A DNA stretch of 64,000 nt from Candidatus Thorarchaeota archaeon SMTZ1-45 (GTDB lineage Archaea; Asgardarchaeota; Thorarchaeia; Thorarchaeales; Thorarchaeaceae). A model generated the notes under the pieces. It saw only the letters and a list, made by a program, of their open reading frames with translations. It did not search any database and had not been told where the DNA came from. Shown here piece by piece: positions 54,804-63,694 of the stretch; position 1 is the stretch's first letter, and every line of letters begins with the position of its first letter. Both the position numbers and the translations under genes were made by a program. The DNA lies in the NCBI GenBank assembly GCA_001563335.1, contig LRSL01000058.1, positions 1-64,000 on the forward strand. The letters are read 5' to 3'.

Positions 54804-55364
54804 CTCTCGTTGTTACCCTCATATCTGATTTTATCTTGAAGAAAGATAACTCTTAGCCATAACCTTGATTTTAAATTGATAAAAAGGGGTGTTTGAATAG
54901 CGGCGTATACCAACGAATAATTGCCATCATGATTAAAGAACCAAATCAAACATTATTCAATTTAGATTAGGTGGTTTACAGGAGTATGTTATATTATATC
55001 TCAATCTGGGCTTAAATGGGCTTGTAATTTTTTTGTACACGTTGTCAATTTATCATTGTAAACGTTGATGAGATGATGTGACTTATCCGTAAGAATTCAG
55101 TGTAAACGTTAAGCTATTTCGCGCCATTCAAAAAGAGTGGAAGCTAGAACTCTAATGTATAAGCCTATTTGTATCGTATTTTCTTATTTCTATATTGATT
55201 TGTATTGATTATAGCCTAAAAAATCTCAATTTGTATTGTAATAGGCAACTTTCATAGAATGGAATATGGCGCGAAAAGCTTGCGTTTACTATAGAAACCC
55301 TATTTCTTTATATTTGGGATAGCGTGTACTCTCTTTTGTCTACCGCCGGGAGGGTACGACACAT
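54804..55364. other. Noncoding gap with repeated GTAAACG/GTACACG motif
   Basis: No gene is supported here. The motif GTAAACG occurs at 55058-55064 and 55102-55108 and on the opposite strand at 55283-55289; GTACACG at 55035-55041 and on the opposite strand at 55323-55329. Three TTTGTAT(T/C)G direct repeats lie near 55168-55238. The same motif family recurs in the gap 58402-59997. Confidence 0.5.
55102..55289. repeat. Long imperfect inverted repeat around an AT-rich core
   Basis: GTAAACG...AAGCT..TTTCGCGCCAT at 55102-55127 reappears inverted at 55266-55289 (ATGGCGCGAAAAGCTTGCGTTTAC region), about 24 matching positions with small gaps. The intervening ~138 bases are AT-rich, with TTTGTAT(T/C)G repeats and a nested GCCTATT/AATAGGC pair. 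This geometry, inverted binding-site-like arms flanking an unwinding-prone core, resembles archaeal replication origins, but no known ORB sequence is present. Confidence 0.5.
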
Positions 55365-55634
55365 ATGATGATGTTCAGCAGAATGCTCAGACGACAGGGT
55401 TTCTATCGAGTTAAAAACCAAGACGACCCAGTATACATGAAGCACGGGGTTGGACTTGGTGGTATTTATGTGAGGATTGAACACAAAAAAGCGTTGATAC
55501 AGGTTCGAGATCTTGGAATTGAAGAAGAGTTCACCAAGGTCAAGAAGCTTGAGAATTTTATCAATGAACTTGAAGATCAAGCGTATCGTGAGAAGTGTTT
55601 CATTGTCCATCGAATGCGAGGCACTGGGTCCTAA
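55365..55634 (+). CDS. Small unrecognised protein
   Basis: An 89-residue protein preceded by GGGAGG about ten bases before the ATG (two in-frame ATGs follow each other; either may be used). It looks like a small alpha/beta domain (YVRIEHKKALIQVRDLGIEEEFTKVKKLENFINEL) and ends in VHRMRGTGS. No family recognised. It sits between the inverted-repeat element and the HEAT-repeat gene. Confidence 0.55.
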   Translation: MMMFSRMLRRQGFYRVKNQDDPVYMKHGVGLGGIYVRIEHKKALIQVRDLGIEEEFTKVKKLENFINELEDQAYREKCFIVHRMRGTGS

Positions 55635-55676
55635 TTCTCCTCTCTCTCTTTACTGGCCTGGCGAAAACTCGCTGGG

Positions 55677-55706
55677 CCACTCTCACTCTAACTATTTTGA
55701 GAGTGG
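55677..55706 (+). other. Stable hairpin upstream of the HEAT-repeat gene
   Basis: CCACTCTCA (55677-55685) pairs perfectly with TGAGAGTGG (55698-55706), nine base pairs with a 12-base loop. Just before it, GGCC and GCG/CGC segments around 55656-55679 can also fold. This may be the terminator of the small gene or a leader element of the next gene. Confidence 0.4.
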
Positions 55707-55733
55707 TTCTTATACTAAACCACAGAATCCAGT

Positions 55734-57140
55734 ATGGGGCAGAATGTGAGAGATACCGTTGTTTCATTTCTTCGTGCAATCAACAATGGTGATTATGTTG
55801 CAGCTTTTTCTATTCTTGACAAGATAGTTACTGTAGGTGAAGTGGAACTCTTCTCTATGATGTTAGAACAAATTATTCTGTGGGAAGGCAATCCTTCACG
55901 CTACAAATTGAAAGTTCGTGATTGTATTGCAGAATATCTTGGATTTGGAGCTGTGTATTTTGCTATTTTGAAGCCTTCATATGCTATATTCAAAATGGTG
56001 TCCGGAGTTTCAAGTAGAAAGGAAGCGCGAGATTTTCTAATTCAAACCGTCATAGAATTGGTCACGAAAAATTCTCCCCTTGTCGATTTATCGTTTGTAG
56101 AAATAGATACACTGAAAGAAACGCCCTATGTCGTCCTAATCCCATACACATTATCAAAAAGAGCCTATGAGCTAGAAGGCTGTAAAATTCCATATTCATA
56201 TCATCTCTCTACTTCTGGTGAGGAACTGAAACATAGATATTGTCTTGCAGATCTTCAACAGACTCACTATGGAAGGAAAATTCTGAATGCGTTCAATTTC
56301 GATGGTGATTATCCAATAATAGGACAATCTGACTTTTTAATACTCCAAGAGATTTTGCAGTCTTTCGGGTATGATGTGAGTTCAATGATGGTCGAAGTGT
56401 CTGAGGAAGATTGGTCCCAGCTCATCATGAAGAGAGTTCAATATCTTGGACTAAAGTGTAGGGAATCAGATGAAATGTGGCTCCTTCACACAACCTACAT
56501 GGCAATGATAAGATTTGGATCTGAGGACATCAATATACGGGAAGAAGCTCTTAGAACTATTGAGGAGGTCGAAACCAAACATTGTAATGACGCGTTAGTA
56601 CCATTACTTGGAAATGGTACAAAGTCTTTGAATTTGAGAGTAATTAGGATATTCGAATCTACACATGATTATTCAAAGATAGATTGTTTGTGTAGTCTGA
56701 TTCCTGAATCAACTGGTGCTGAAAGGGAATCACTCTTCAAAGCTATCTCGGTCATTGAGTCGGCTCAATATTTCACACCTGGTGGAATTCCTTCAGCTCA
56801 ACCAAGAATTGAAACGTCTACTGAAATACATAATCAAGAAGTGACTTCAAGATATCTAGAAGCTTTGAGCAAGCTCTCAAAAGCATCATCTCCCGATGCT
56901 AAAATTGACTCCGTTCAAGCATTATCTGCATTTCAAGAAAAAGGAATAGAGAATCATCTCCGACGACTCATGGATGATGAAAATCCAAGAGTTAGATTTG
57001 CTGTACTGGAAGCTAGTCATGATCTCCCAAAAAATCAAGCAGCAGATCTTGTCCGTTTGGGACTACAAGATGATGATGCTACAATTAAGAATAAAGCTCT
57101 AGACCTCCTTGAAGAAAGATGGTCAGATAGCTATTTGTAA
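55734..57140 (+). CDS. HEAT-repeat protein
   Basis: A 468-residue, mostly helical protein. The C-terminal ~130 residues are HEAT-like repeats, clearest in DENPRVRFAVLEASHDLPKNQAADLVRLGLQDDDATIKNKALDLLEERW. Another repeat-like stretch is at ~265-320 (INIREEALRTIEEV). The first ~200 residues are not recognised. There is no signal peptide; it is probably a cytoplasmic scaffold. The gene has no obvious ribosome-binding site. Confidence 0.65.
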   Translation: MGQNVRDTVVSFLRAINNGDYVAAFSILDKIVTVGEVELFSMMLEQIILWEGNPSRYKLKVRDCIAEYLGFGAVYFAILKPSYAIFKMVSGVSSRKEARDFLIQTVIELVTKNSPLVDLSFVEIDTLKETPYVVLIPYTLSKRAYELEGCKIPYSYHLSTSGEELKHRYCLADLQQTHYGRKILNAFNFDGDYPIIGQSDFLILQEILQSFGYDVSSMMVEVSEEDWSQLIMKRVQYLGLKCRESDEMWLLHTTYMAMIRFGSEDINIREEALRTIEEVETKHCNDALVPLLGNGTKSLNLRVIRIFESTHDYSKIDCLCSLIPESTGAERESLFKAISVIESAQYFTPGGIPSAQPRIETSTEIHNQEVTSRYLEALSKLSKASSPDAKIDSVQALSAFQEKGIENHLRRLMDDENPRVRFAVLEASHDLPKNQAADLVRLGLQDDDATIKNKALDLLEERWSDSYL

Positions 57141-57198
57141 AGCCAAAGAAAAGAAATAAAATAGCTAGCTATTTGTTGCTTGTTGAAGCTCTGAAGTA

Positions 57199-58401
57199 TC
57201 AAGCCTTTCTTAATTTTGAAACCAAATATCTTGGGGCAGCTGCAAGAATTGCACTTCTGACTGGTCGTATTCCAGCAAGCATCTCTGCAATTATTCGAGT
57301 TGTTCTCTCTGAACTCAGAAATGTAGTGCCCAACGAACTTGATCCTGATTCAAGGAATCGTTTTTGCAACCAGAGCCCCCACTTAAGATCAGAACCAAAT
57401 GAGCTAGTCCATAATCGTTCATATCTAGATAGGCGATTGTCTGAAAAGTCTTTTTTTTGAATGCAATCTGCTGCAACATCGGCAGCACTATGGCCACCTA
57501 ACATGGAATAGTAAATACCCTCTCCTGTAATGGGTGAACAATGACACGCAGCATCTCCTGCAAGCATAATCCGGTTACCATATGAGGGTTTGACTATTCC
57601 TGCTAGAGGCATTAATGCAGCCTCTCTATTCACAAGCTCCGCTCTTGCATTCTGGAGTTCACTGGATGTAGGCTTCTTGTTTTCAACGAGTTCATCCAAA
57701 TATGATATTGTTCTCTTCTTGCTCGTTCTAACTATTTCCACTATACCTCCAGTACCCAAAACGGTTTCATATTTGCGAGGAAATGACCAAGCATACCCCC
57801 TCGGAGAAAATTCACTCCCATAATAGAAATCATTCACAATTTCTAGTGGGTACTTTGTTTTCATTTGGTATTGAACAGCATATCCTATTTGTGAATTCAT
57901 AGGTCGACTTCTTACTGGTGTAAATCGAATCGTAACTGGGTTTACACCACTTGCATCAATGATGAGATGTGATGATAGTAAACCAGTTTCATTTCCCTTC
58001 GTGTATCTTACTGTACATTTATCCTTGGTAGCTTCTGTTTCCCCACATTCGGTGTTAAGCCAAATCTCTTCAGAGCTTGTTTCTATTTGATTCAAAAGTG
58101 TTACACCTAGAACTTCTCGGCTGACGTTTACTCCAACTCGGTTTTCAAAATCAACTCTTTTCATTTCAAGTCCAGGGAACTTCATTCTGATTGATTTGAC
58201 ATCATGAGCGCTGGGGATTTGTTCCAGTCCAAATTCTTCTAACGCTCGAGCAGGAATATATCCTCCACATGCCTTGTAAGCTCCTGGTTTGTCCTCTCTT
58301 GAAATCAACGTGTACTCTATTCCATATTCTGAAAGCCTTTTCGCAGCTGAAAGTCCTGCAGGTCCTGCCCCAATTATTATTACATCTGTATCTACAGTCA
58401 T
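57199..58401 (-). CDS. Geranylgeranyl reductase-family flavoprotein
   Basis: The protein starts with the FAD motif DVIIIGAGPAGLSAAKRLSEYG, has GGYIPARALEEF near residue 47, DASGVNPVTIRF near 150 and the family signature AGDAACHCSPITGEGIYYSMLGG near 283, which closes the flavin site. In archaea this family saturates the geranylgeranyl chains of membrane lipids or of related isoprenoids. At 400 residues the length is standard. It is convergent with the HEAT-repeat gene. Confidence 0.85.
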   Translation of the reverse strand: MTVDTDVIIIGAGPAGLSAAKRLSEYGIEYTLISREDKPGAYKACGGYIPARALEEFGLEQIPSAHDVKSIRMKFPGLEMKRVDFENRVGVNVSREVLGVTLLNQIETSSEEIWLNTECGETEATKDKCTVRYTKGNETGLLSSHLIIDASGVNPVTIRFTPVRSRPMNSQIGYAVQYQMKTKYPLEIVNDFYYGSEFSPRGYAWSFPRKYETVLGTGGIVEIVRTSKKRTISYLDELVENKKPTSSELQNARAELVNREAALMPLAGIVKPSYGNRIMLAGDAACHCSPITGEGIYYSMLGGHSAADVAADCIQKKDFSDNRLSRYERLWTSSFGSDLKWGLWLQKRFLESGSSSLGTTFLSSERTTRIIAEMLAGIRPVRSAILAAAPRYLVSKLRKA

Positions 58402-58494
58402 TCTTCTAGATGTTTTCTTGTGAAATGGTCCTAATATTTTTGGTCTAAATGATAGTAAACGTTAGAATTGTCTGAAATCATTTTAGCAAGATTT

Positions 58495-58573
58495 GCGTGT
58501 ACTGACCTATGTTTTCTTCAAGGAGGGGTGTACCCCTGGCCAGCAAGGGGTGATTTTCTCGGTCAGTACACGC
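58495..58573. repeat. 79-base element with perfect 13-base inverted ends
   Basis: GCGTGTACTGACC at 58495-58507 and GGTCAGTACACGC at 58561-58573 are perfect inverted copies. Inside are AGGGGT-GT-ACCCCT (58524-58537) and a further AGGGGT about 11 bases later. As RNA it would be a long hairpin; as DNA it offers two inverted GTACACGC sites. No target-site duplication is evident, so I do not call it a mobile element. Confidence 0.5.
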
Positions 58574-58625
58574 TTGCTCGCTATTTCCGTTTAAGTACAC
58601 GTTGGTTTTTTTTGAGGAGCACATC

Positions 58626-58781
58626 ATGAAGGGAGGAGAGAAACTGAGTCGAGAAAGTATGAAACTGTACTCGGACGCGAGATCTTTACTCCGGCTGATG
58701 CTACGCGACTATTTCAGGAGTGTGAAACAGAGCGTTTACTACATGTTATTGATGTACACCTTGGTATATTGGACCTTGTAA
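58626..58781 (+). CDS. Possible 51-residue protein, below the ORF-track cutoff
   Basis: ATG 58626 follows GAGGAG at a good distance (6 bases) and opens a 51-codon frame ending in TAA at 58779-58781. The N-terminal half is strongly basic and the C-terminal half hydrophobic (SVYYMLLMYTLVYWTL), so it may be a small membrane-active or membrane-anchored peptide. It also contains one copy of the GCGTTTAC motif, so it may just be chance within a regulatory region. Confidence 0.35.
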   Translation: MKGGEKLSRESMKLYSDARSLLRLMLRDYFRSVKQSVYYMLLMYTLVYWTL

Positions 58782-59997
58782 TATCTAGAACATTGTATCT
58801 AACAATAGATCGTGTATCTCATTAGTCAAGATGGGCTTGTTTTGTAGAGTGATAATGGCAAAGATCGATATTTACTACCCTTCAGGAAAGCATTTAGAAA
58901 TGAATTTCAGAGAGTTTTTTGGGTGTATTAACTTTTTTCGATAAGTTAACAATAGTTTAATCATTATAGTCTTATCGCTCAATTCTTGTCGATTTTTCGA
59001 AAGTTTTATTTAAACAATTAATTTTATTTTACAATAATTGTCTAAATAATAATTATTCCTATATTTGGTACAAATAATACCATTATAAGGAATTACGAGG
59101 CACTATCAAATTATTAAAGATCCATAGGTAAAATCTTTGGTATTGAATCTATGCCAAACTAAATACTATCAAGAGATCATAATCTAACCAACATTGTTGC
59201 TTGTTATTTTTCCACATACTCAATTTTCGTATTATATACATCATTATATAGAAACATCATTAAAGAAGCAGGGTTATTTACGCCAAAATGTAGTAGTACA
59301 CGCATATTGAGTATGAGTGTATGCTTATTATAGCAATTCATTCTATATCTATATTTGATAATCGAATATAAGTAAATTAGAGAAAATAATGTGTATATCT
59401 ATAAATCAGTAATTTTGAATAAGATGAATCGAATATTGTTTTTCATTTTATTGGCGCATTTATATCTGATTCAATTATGAGTTCCTCTATATAGTTAATA
59501 ATAGAATATATTAGGGGTATTAATTGAAATATATTAAATATATAACTAAAATATTTAATAATCAATTAATTATTAAAAATATAACCACTCAGTAAATAAT
59601 CGCTTTCGATTTTTCGAAAACTCAAGAAAAAATAGTAGATGTCATTTGAAATGGCAGATCGTCATTTCTAATAACAGGTCAATAATCCTTTAATTTAAAC
59701 GCAATCGAACCCATTAAAACGTGCTTGATACTACCTAAACGACTCATAACACTGCTAATTACAAATGATTTGCTTTCATGCAAAGTAGTATTCTTCTATA
59801 GACAATATTGTGTAATAGCTTGCGAGAATATTTTCGTCAATACTCAGTCGCATATTCATTTATTTGTAGAATCGACGTGTACAATTCTGCCATCGTAAGG
59901 GACAGAGAGCAATGTCGCACACCAGCAGTTAGATACAAACTCTATTAACATTGTAATCCTCCCGTGATAGACACAATTCCAAGGTTGGAATAGCCAT
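58782..59997. other. Long AT-rich noncoding region
   Basis: No ORF over 60 codons lies here on either strand. By eye it is extremely AT-rich from about 58900 to 59830. A 14-base direct repeat, TCGATTTTTCGAAA, occurs at 58989-59002 and 59606-59619. GTACACGC appears at 59296-59303 and its complement ACGTGTAC at 59875-59882. It could be an unwinding region of an origin, an RNA gene, or a decayed region; I see no RNA fold of note. Confidence 0.5.
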
Positions 59998-60360
59998 ATG
60001 GTCACAATCTTCATAGTTGATGATGAGGCGATTCTTCATAGACTCTACAAAGATGTCTTCAGCATCAAAGGACACGAAGTTGTGGCAGATGCATATGATG
60101 GGTCTGAAGCAATTGAGAAATTCAGTGCTTTAGATCCTAAACCTGAAGTCATCATTTTAGACCATCGCATGCCCAATAAAGATGGCCTCCAAGCGATGAA
60201 AGAAATCCTTGAGATTGATCCCAAAGCTAAGATTGTTTTCATCAGTGCTGATGCAAATGTAAGGGAACAGGCTATGAACAAAGGTGCAGCAAGTTTTGGT
60301 CTGAAACCTGTGACTATTCGTCACATGCTAGACCTCGTTGAGAGTGCTGTGTCTGATTGA
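59998..60360 (+). CDS. Single-domain response regulator (receiver)
   Basis: A complete CheY-like receiver: acidic pair in IFIVDDEAILHRLY, phosphoacceptor aspartate in VIILDHRMPNKDG near residue 57, and the conserved lysine in FGLKPVTI. There is no output domain, so it likely works by protein contact. No histidine kinase is encoded in the window. A second, degenerate receiver gene follows after ~80 bases. Confidence 0.88.
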   Translation: MVTIFIVDDEAILHRLYKDVFSIKGHEVVADAYDGSEAIEKFSALDPKPEVIILDHRMPNKDGLQAMKEILEIDPKAKIVFISADANVREQAMNKGAASFGLKPVTIRHMLDLVESAVSD

Positions 60361-60438
60361 GAATCTATCTCGACAACATTGAGCTAAATCCTAGGGGGCA
60401 GGAATGATCTGACAGAAGTTCCGCATTCTGGTATCATC

Positions 60439-60786
60439 GTGGCAGGAGAGATTCCCCTATTGAGAGTTTTATTGAAAATGGCTCTTGAGGATGCAGGTTT
60501 TGATGTCGTGGGAGAAGCTGATGATGCCCAAAGTCTTATCGTAATTAGTCAATCCATGAATCCTTCAGTTGTTATTATTGATTTTAATATGGAACAGACA
60601 GACCTTGTCCGTCTCATTGAGGATTTGCTTGATATTGACCCAGTAATTGCGATAATAATCATATCTGATCCTATAGATAGCGTAGGTGAAACTGTTCTTT
60701 CAGCTGGTGCAAGAGCATTTCTTCAGAAACCATTTAGTATGTATGATATGACTGATACTGTTAGGAAAGTAAAACCCATCTATTGA
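60439..60786 (+). CDS. Degenerate receiver-domain protein
   Basis: The frame keeps the receiver fold: PLLRVLLKMALEDAGFDVVGEADDA, phosphoacceptor-like VIIDFNMEQ and FLQKPFS. The first strand, normally VDDE, reads VAGE, so the acidic pair that binds Mg is lost. In the same frame, codons before GTG 60439 would supply the missing first strand (GII), but no start codon exists there before the stop at 60385, so the true start is uncertain. It may be a pseudo-receiver or a decaying paralogue. Confidence 0.6.
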   Translation: MAGEIPLLRVLLKMALEDAGFDVVGEADDAQSLIVISQSMNPSVVIIDFNMEQTDLVRLIEDLLDIDPVIAIIIISDPIDSVGETVLSAGARAFLQKPFSMYDMTDTVRKVKPIY

Positions 60787-60970
60787 CCAACATATGGCAC
60801 ATTTTCCATTTAGAAGCAATAATACATGATTGATTTTCAGTGCCCAATACATCCTCGAAACCTATATCTCACGCTTTCACCCTTTTTTGCGAAGAAAACC
60901 ACTAGAAGTCTTTTGATAGCCATATAAAGCCAAATCAAAGAGGAGCAGGAACTAGTAGGCTCATCAAAAA

Positions 60971-62566
60971 ATGGTGATTGAGACGGTGCAAGACAACCCA
61001 ATAATCCCAGAGTTTATGATGTATACGACAGGATTAGAGGCTAGTGAAATTGAAGAATTGCGTAACCGAATCTCTCAATATTCCCGCTCTAACAGGGACC
61101 GGTTCAGGCTCTTCACAGATATTTTGCTTGAATACGTTGGAAGTGGAGAATGGAAGAATCGTAGTCCTGCTTTTCTTGCGATGTGCGCAAAGGGTAGCTT
61201 TCTAAGAGGTATGTATGGATACAATCAGATTCTTGCAAAAGAGCAATCCAATTTAACAGCAAAAGGATATGCCGCAGCAGCCTATTGTCGTCAAAGTCTT
61301 GATCCTCGTTGGTTGAATAATCTCCGGAATATCACCAACCAGGCTTGGCAATCGAAAGATTACATTGCATTTGCTGAATTATCTGGTCAGCTTGCATCTG
61401 TTCTTATTGACTTGGGATATACTGATCATGCCCGTGAAGTTGCTTCAGAGAGTATAGAGAAAGTAACCCAAGCAACTGCAAAGGATACATCCATTCGAAA
61501 TATGGTTCAAGCTGCTCTCCTTCGAGCAAGAATTATTCTCGCAACCATAGCTGAGACTGCTGAATCTCGTGAGGAGGCGCTGATTCGATTGGACTCAGCA
61601 CAGGATACTGCAAAGCATCTTGATCACCAGCTGGCTCTCACAGATATCAAGTTTTTCAGAAGTCGTGCTTTAGAGGAGTTTTACGAACATGACAGAGCAC
61701 TGAGTCTTGTTACAGCTGCACTTCGGCAATATGAACGGATGGGATATTTGCAGGGAGCTGCTGATGCTCGAAATCTACGAGGAGTTATCCATCTGAATAT
61801 GGGTCGATTACAGGAAGCCCGTGACCAATTCGAAGAATTGCTAATTATTCAACAACGGCTTAACAATCAGATAGGTCTTGCTGCAACACTCATCAATGTT
61901 GGAGAGATTGATCGAACCCTTGATCAGATTCAACAAATGGAAACTTACAACCGTAGAGCTCTCGAAATTAGTCAAGAAGCAGAGTATGTGCGTGGAATTG
62001 TTGTAGCCACTGTAAATCTTGGTGATGTTGCTTTACGCAAGGGTGAAACTGAGGAGGCAATACGGCTCTATAACGAAGGAATTGAACTCTCAGAAAAAGC
62101 CGGAATGAGAACCACTCTTGCACTAACATTATTCTTGGCTGGCGATGCAAATTATATTCTACAGAGATACGATGAAGCTATCACTTGCTACAGACGAGCG
62201 AAGGATGTTTCAGTTGAAATTGACCATCTACTTTATGTATTCAATGCAGATGTGAGTGAACTTGTAACTATTTTAGAAGCTGAGAAAAAACCTGACCATA
62301 AACTCCTATCAATGATACGTTCAACTCTCGGCTCGATAGGCGACTGGTCAGATTCTCCAGAGTTCAGTTTAATGATGGATGTCCGAAAGAAAGTATTAGA
62401 TGACCATACATGTGATAGTGATCTCTGCGTGTTTTTTGATGGTGAGAAGAGTTTTGAATGTAGAGTAGAGAGGATGGGTCTCCGAAAGGAATGCTTTGGA
62501 AATCTATATTGGATGGGTGGTTTGTGCCCTCATTTCAAAGATTTCTTGTCCAAACTTCGAGAATAG
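60971..62566 (+). CDS. TPR-repeat protein with cysteine-containing C-terminus
   Basis: A 531-residue helical protein. Tetratricopeptide repeats are clearest between ~230 and ~425: GAADARNLRGVIHLNMGRLQEARDQFEELL, GLAATLINVGEIDRT, AVNLGDVALRKGETEEAIRLYNEGI and TLALTLFLAGDANYILQRYDEAITCYRRA-like units. The last ~60 residues hold five to six cysteines (CDSDLCVFFDGEKSFECRVERM, CFGNLYWMGGLCPHF), a possible zinc site. GAGGAG and a CATATAAAG box are upstream. It follows the two receiver genes and may scaffold their signalling. Confidence 0.75.
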   Translation: MVIETVQDNPIIPEFMMYTTGLEASEIEELRNRISQYSRSNRDRFRLFTDILLEYVGSGEWKNRSPAFLAMCAKGSFLRGMYGYNQILAKEQSNLTAKGYAAAAYCRQSLDPRWLNNLRNITNQAWQSKDYIAFAELSGQLASVLIDLGYTDHAREVASESIEKVTQATAKDTSIRNMVQAALLRARIILATIAETAESREEALIRLDSAQDTAKHLDHQLALTDIKFFRSRALEEFYEHDRALSLVTAALRQYERMGYLQGAADARNLRGVIHLNMGRLQEARDQFEELLIIQQRLNNQIGLAATLINVGEIDRTLDQIQQMETYNRRALEISQEAEYVRGIVVATVNLGDVALRKGETEEAIRLYNEGIELSEKAGMRTTLALTLFLAGDANYILQRYDEAITCYRRAKDVSVEIDHLLYVFNADVSELVTILEAEKKPDHKLLSMIRSTLGSIGDWSDSPEFSLMMDVRKKVLDDHTCDSDLCVFFDGEKSFECRVERMGLRKECFGNLYWMGGLCPHFKDFLSKLRE

Positions 62567-62599
62567 ATTCAACAATCATAATCGCTACTGGTGCTGGAT

Positions 62600-62907
62600 A
62601 TGAACAATAACAAGAGGATATTGGTTGTTGATGATGATGATATCGCCACAAATTTGGCAAAAACATTTCTTGAGAAACATGGATTCGAGGTGATGTGATG
62701 CTTCCAATAATTGATGGTTTTAAAGTTTGCAAAGAATTGAAAGAACACATCAGTTTTAAAAAAACTCCAATTCTGATTTTGACTGCTAAAAATCGTATCA
62801 GTGATATTCAAAGAGGAAAATCTGTTGACGCTGATGAGTATATCATCAAACCTTTCTCATCGAAAAATCTTGTAGCAATAATTAGAAAACATTTCGGAAT
62901 ATTGTAA
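62600..62907 (+). pseudogene. Response regulator broken by an internal deletion
   Basis: Frame 1 from ATG 62600 reads KRILVVDDDDIATNLAKTFLEKHGFEV and then hits TGA at 62696-62698. Frame 2 continues as DVMLPIIDGFKVCKELKEH and ends at 62907 with the normal KPFSSKNLVAIIRK. Together they make a complete CheY-like receiver minus about 25 residues between strands 2 and 3; the phosphoacceptor aspartate lies right at the junction (GAT GTG ATG). The junction has the short repeat GTGATGTGATG, consistent with a slip or deletion. The track shows only the second half. Confidence 0.7.
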
Positions 62908-62924
62908 AATGGTGTTTTCCAAAT

Positions 62925-63644
62925 CTATTCTATATCGACTATAATTTTGGTATCATCATCAGAATCTCTATCCTCTGATTGCTGAGGTTTCTCTGATAAC
63001 ATACTCTCGAATAGCCTAAGTGCTTCCTTAACTGTACTTGCCCACGCTTCTTCTCGTTCTTGGATAGAATCGTCCACCTGTTGGCGAATCGGATCGATGA
63101 GCGACCTCACTTTCTGACAGCTTTCTTCATCCCATTCTGCATATTCCATGATGGTTTCTATCTGCCTTATTATCTGGCTTCGAATAGATGCAAACCGCAT
63201 TCTTTCCTCATCAAGATTCTCAAGTCTTTTATTGACTTTACCAAGCTCACGAAGGAGTTTTCTGACTGCTGTTACATCTGGTCTTGCTTCAGGGATAACA
63301 AATCCCTGTGGAACAATTAGACGCGTTCCTGTTCTTCCATGACTTGTGAGCCTGACTACAAAGGCATCAGGGAGGATTGTTGTTGAAAGACCAAAACGAA
63401 CATTGAGACGATAGTAGACTCTATCGGGTCCAACTTCACTCTCTCCATGTTCACGTTCAACCAATCCTGCGTCTTGAAGTGCTTCAAGATGTTTAAACAC
63501 ACCACGCGGAGTTAGACCTAGCACTTTGCTCAACTCGTAGGGATATCTCTCACCTTGTGCTAAAAGACGAAGAATTCTCCTGCGTGTTTCGTTTCCTAAA
63601 GCCTTGAAGACTTTGTCAAGATCACTTGGTCCTTCTTGTGTCAA
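62925..63644 (-). CDS. ArsR-type winged-helix regulator with coiled-coil extension
   Basis: The N-terminal ~90 residues are an ArsR/HTH_20 domain: VFKALGNETRRRILRLLAQGERYPYELSKVLGLTPRGVFKHLEALQDAGLVERE. It is followed by a beta region (VVRLTSHGRTGTRLIVPQ) and a long helical coiled coil (RKLLRELGKVNKRLENLDEERMR...) that ends in an acidic tail. No cysteine pair typical of metal sensors is present. It is convergent with the broken receiver gene. Confidence 0.82.
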   Translation of the reverse strand: MTQEGPSDLDKVFKALGNETRRRILRLLAQGERYPYELSKVLGLTPRGVFKHLEALQDAGLVEREHGESEVGPDRVYYRLNVRFGLSTTILPDAFVVRLTSHGRTGTRLIVPQGFVIPEARPDVTAVRKLLRELGKVNKRLENLDEERMRFASIRSQIIRQIETIMEYAEWDEESCQKVRSLIDPIRQQVDDSIQEREEAWASTVKEALRLFESMLSEKPQQSEDRDSDDDTKIIVDIE

Positions 63645-63694
63645 CCGTTATCATCTTTCCATCGATATGATATTCACATGTCAGCTATACTGAA

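Noticed and set aside
58495-58573. Insertion sequence or MITE
   Set aside because: No transposase, no visible target-site duplication and no second copy of the complete element in the window.
54804-59997. CRISPR array
   Set aside because: Repeated motifs are only 7-10 bases, irregularly spaced and in both orientations; no cas genes are in the window.
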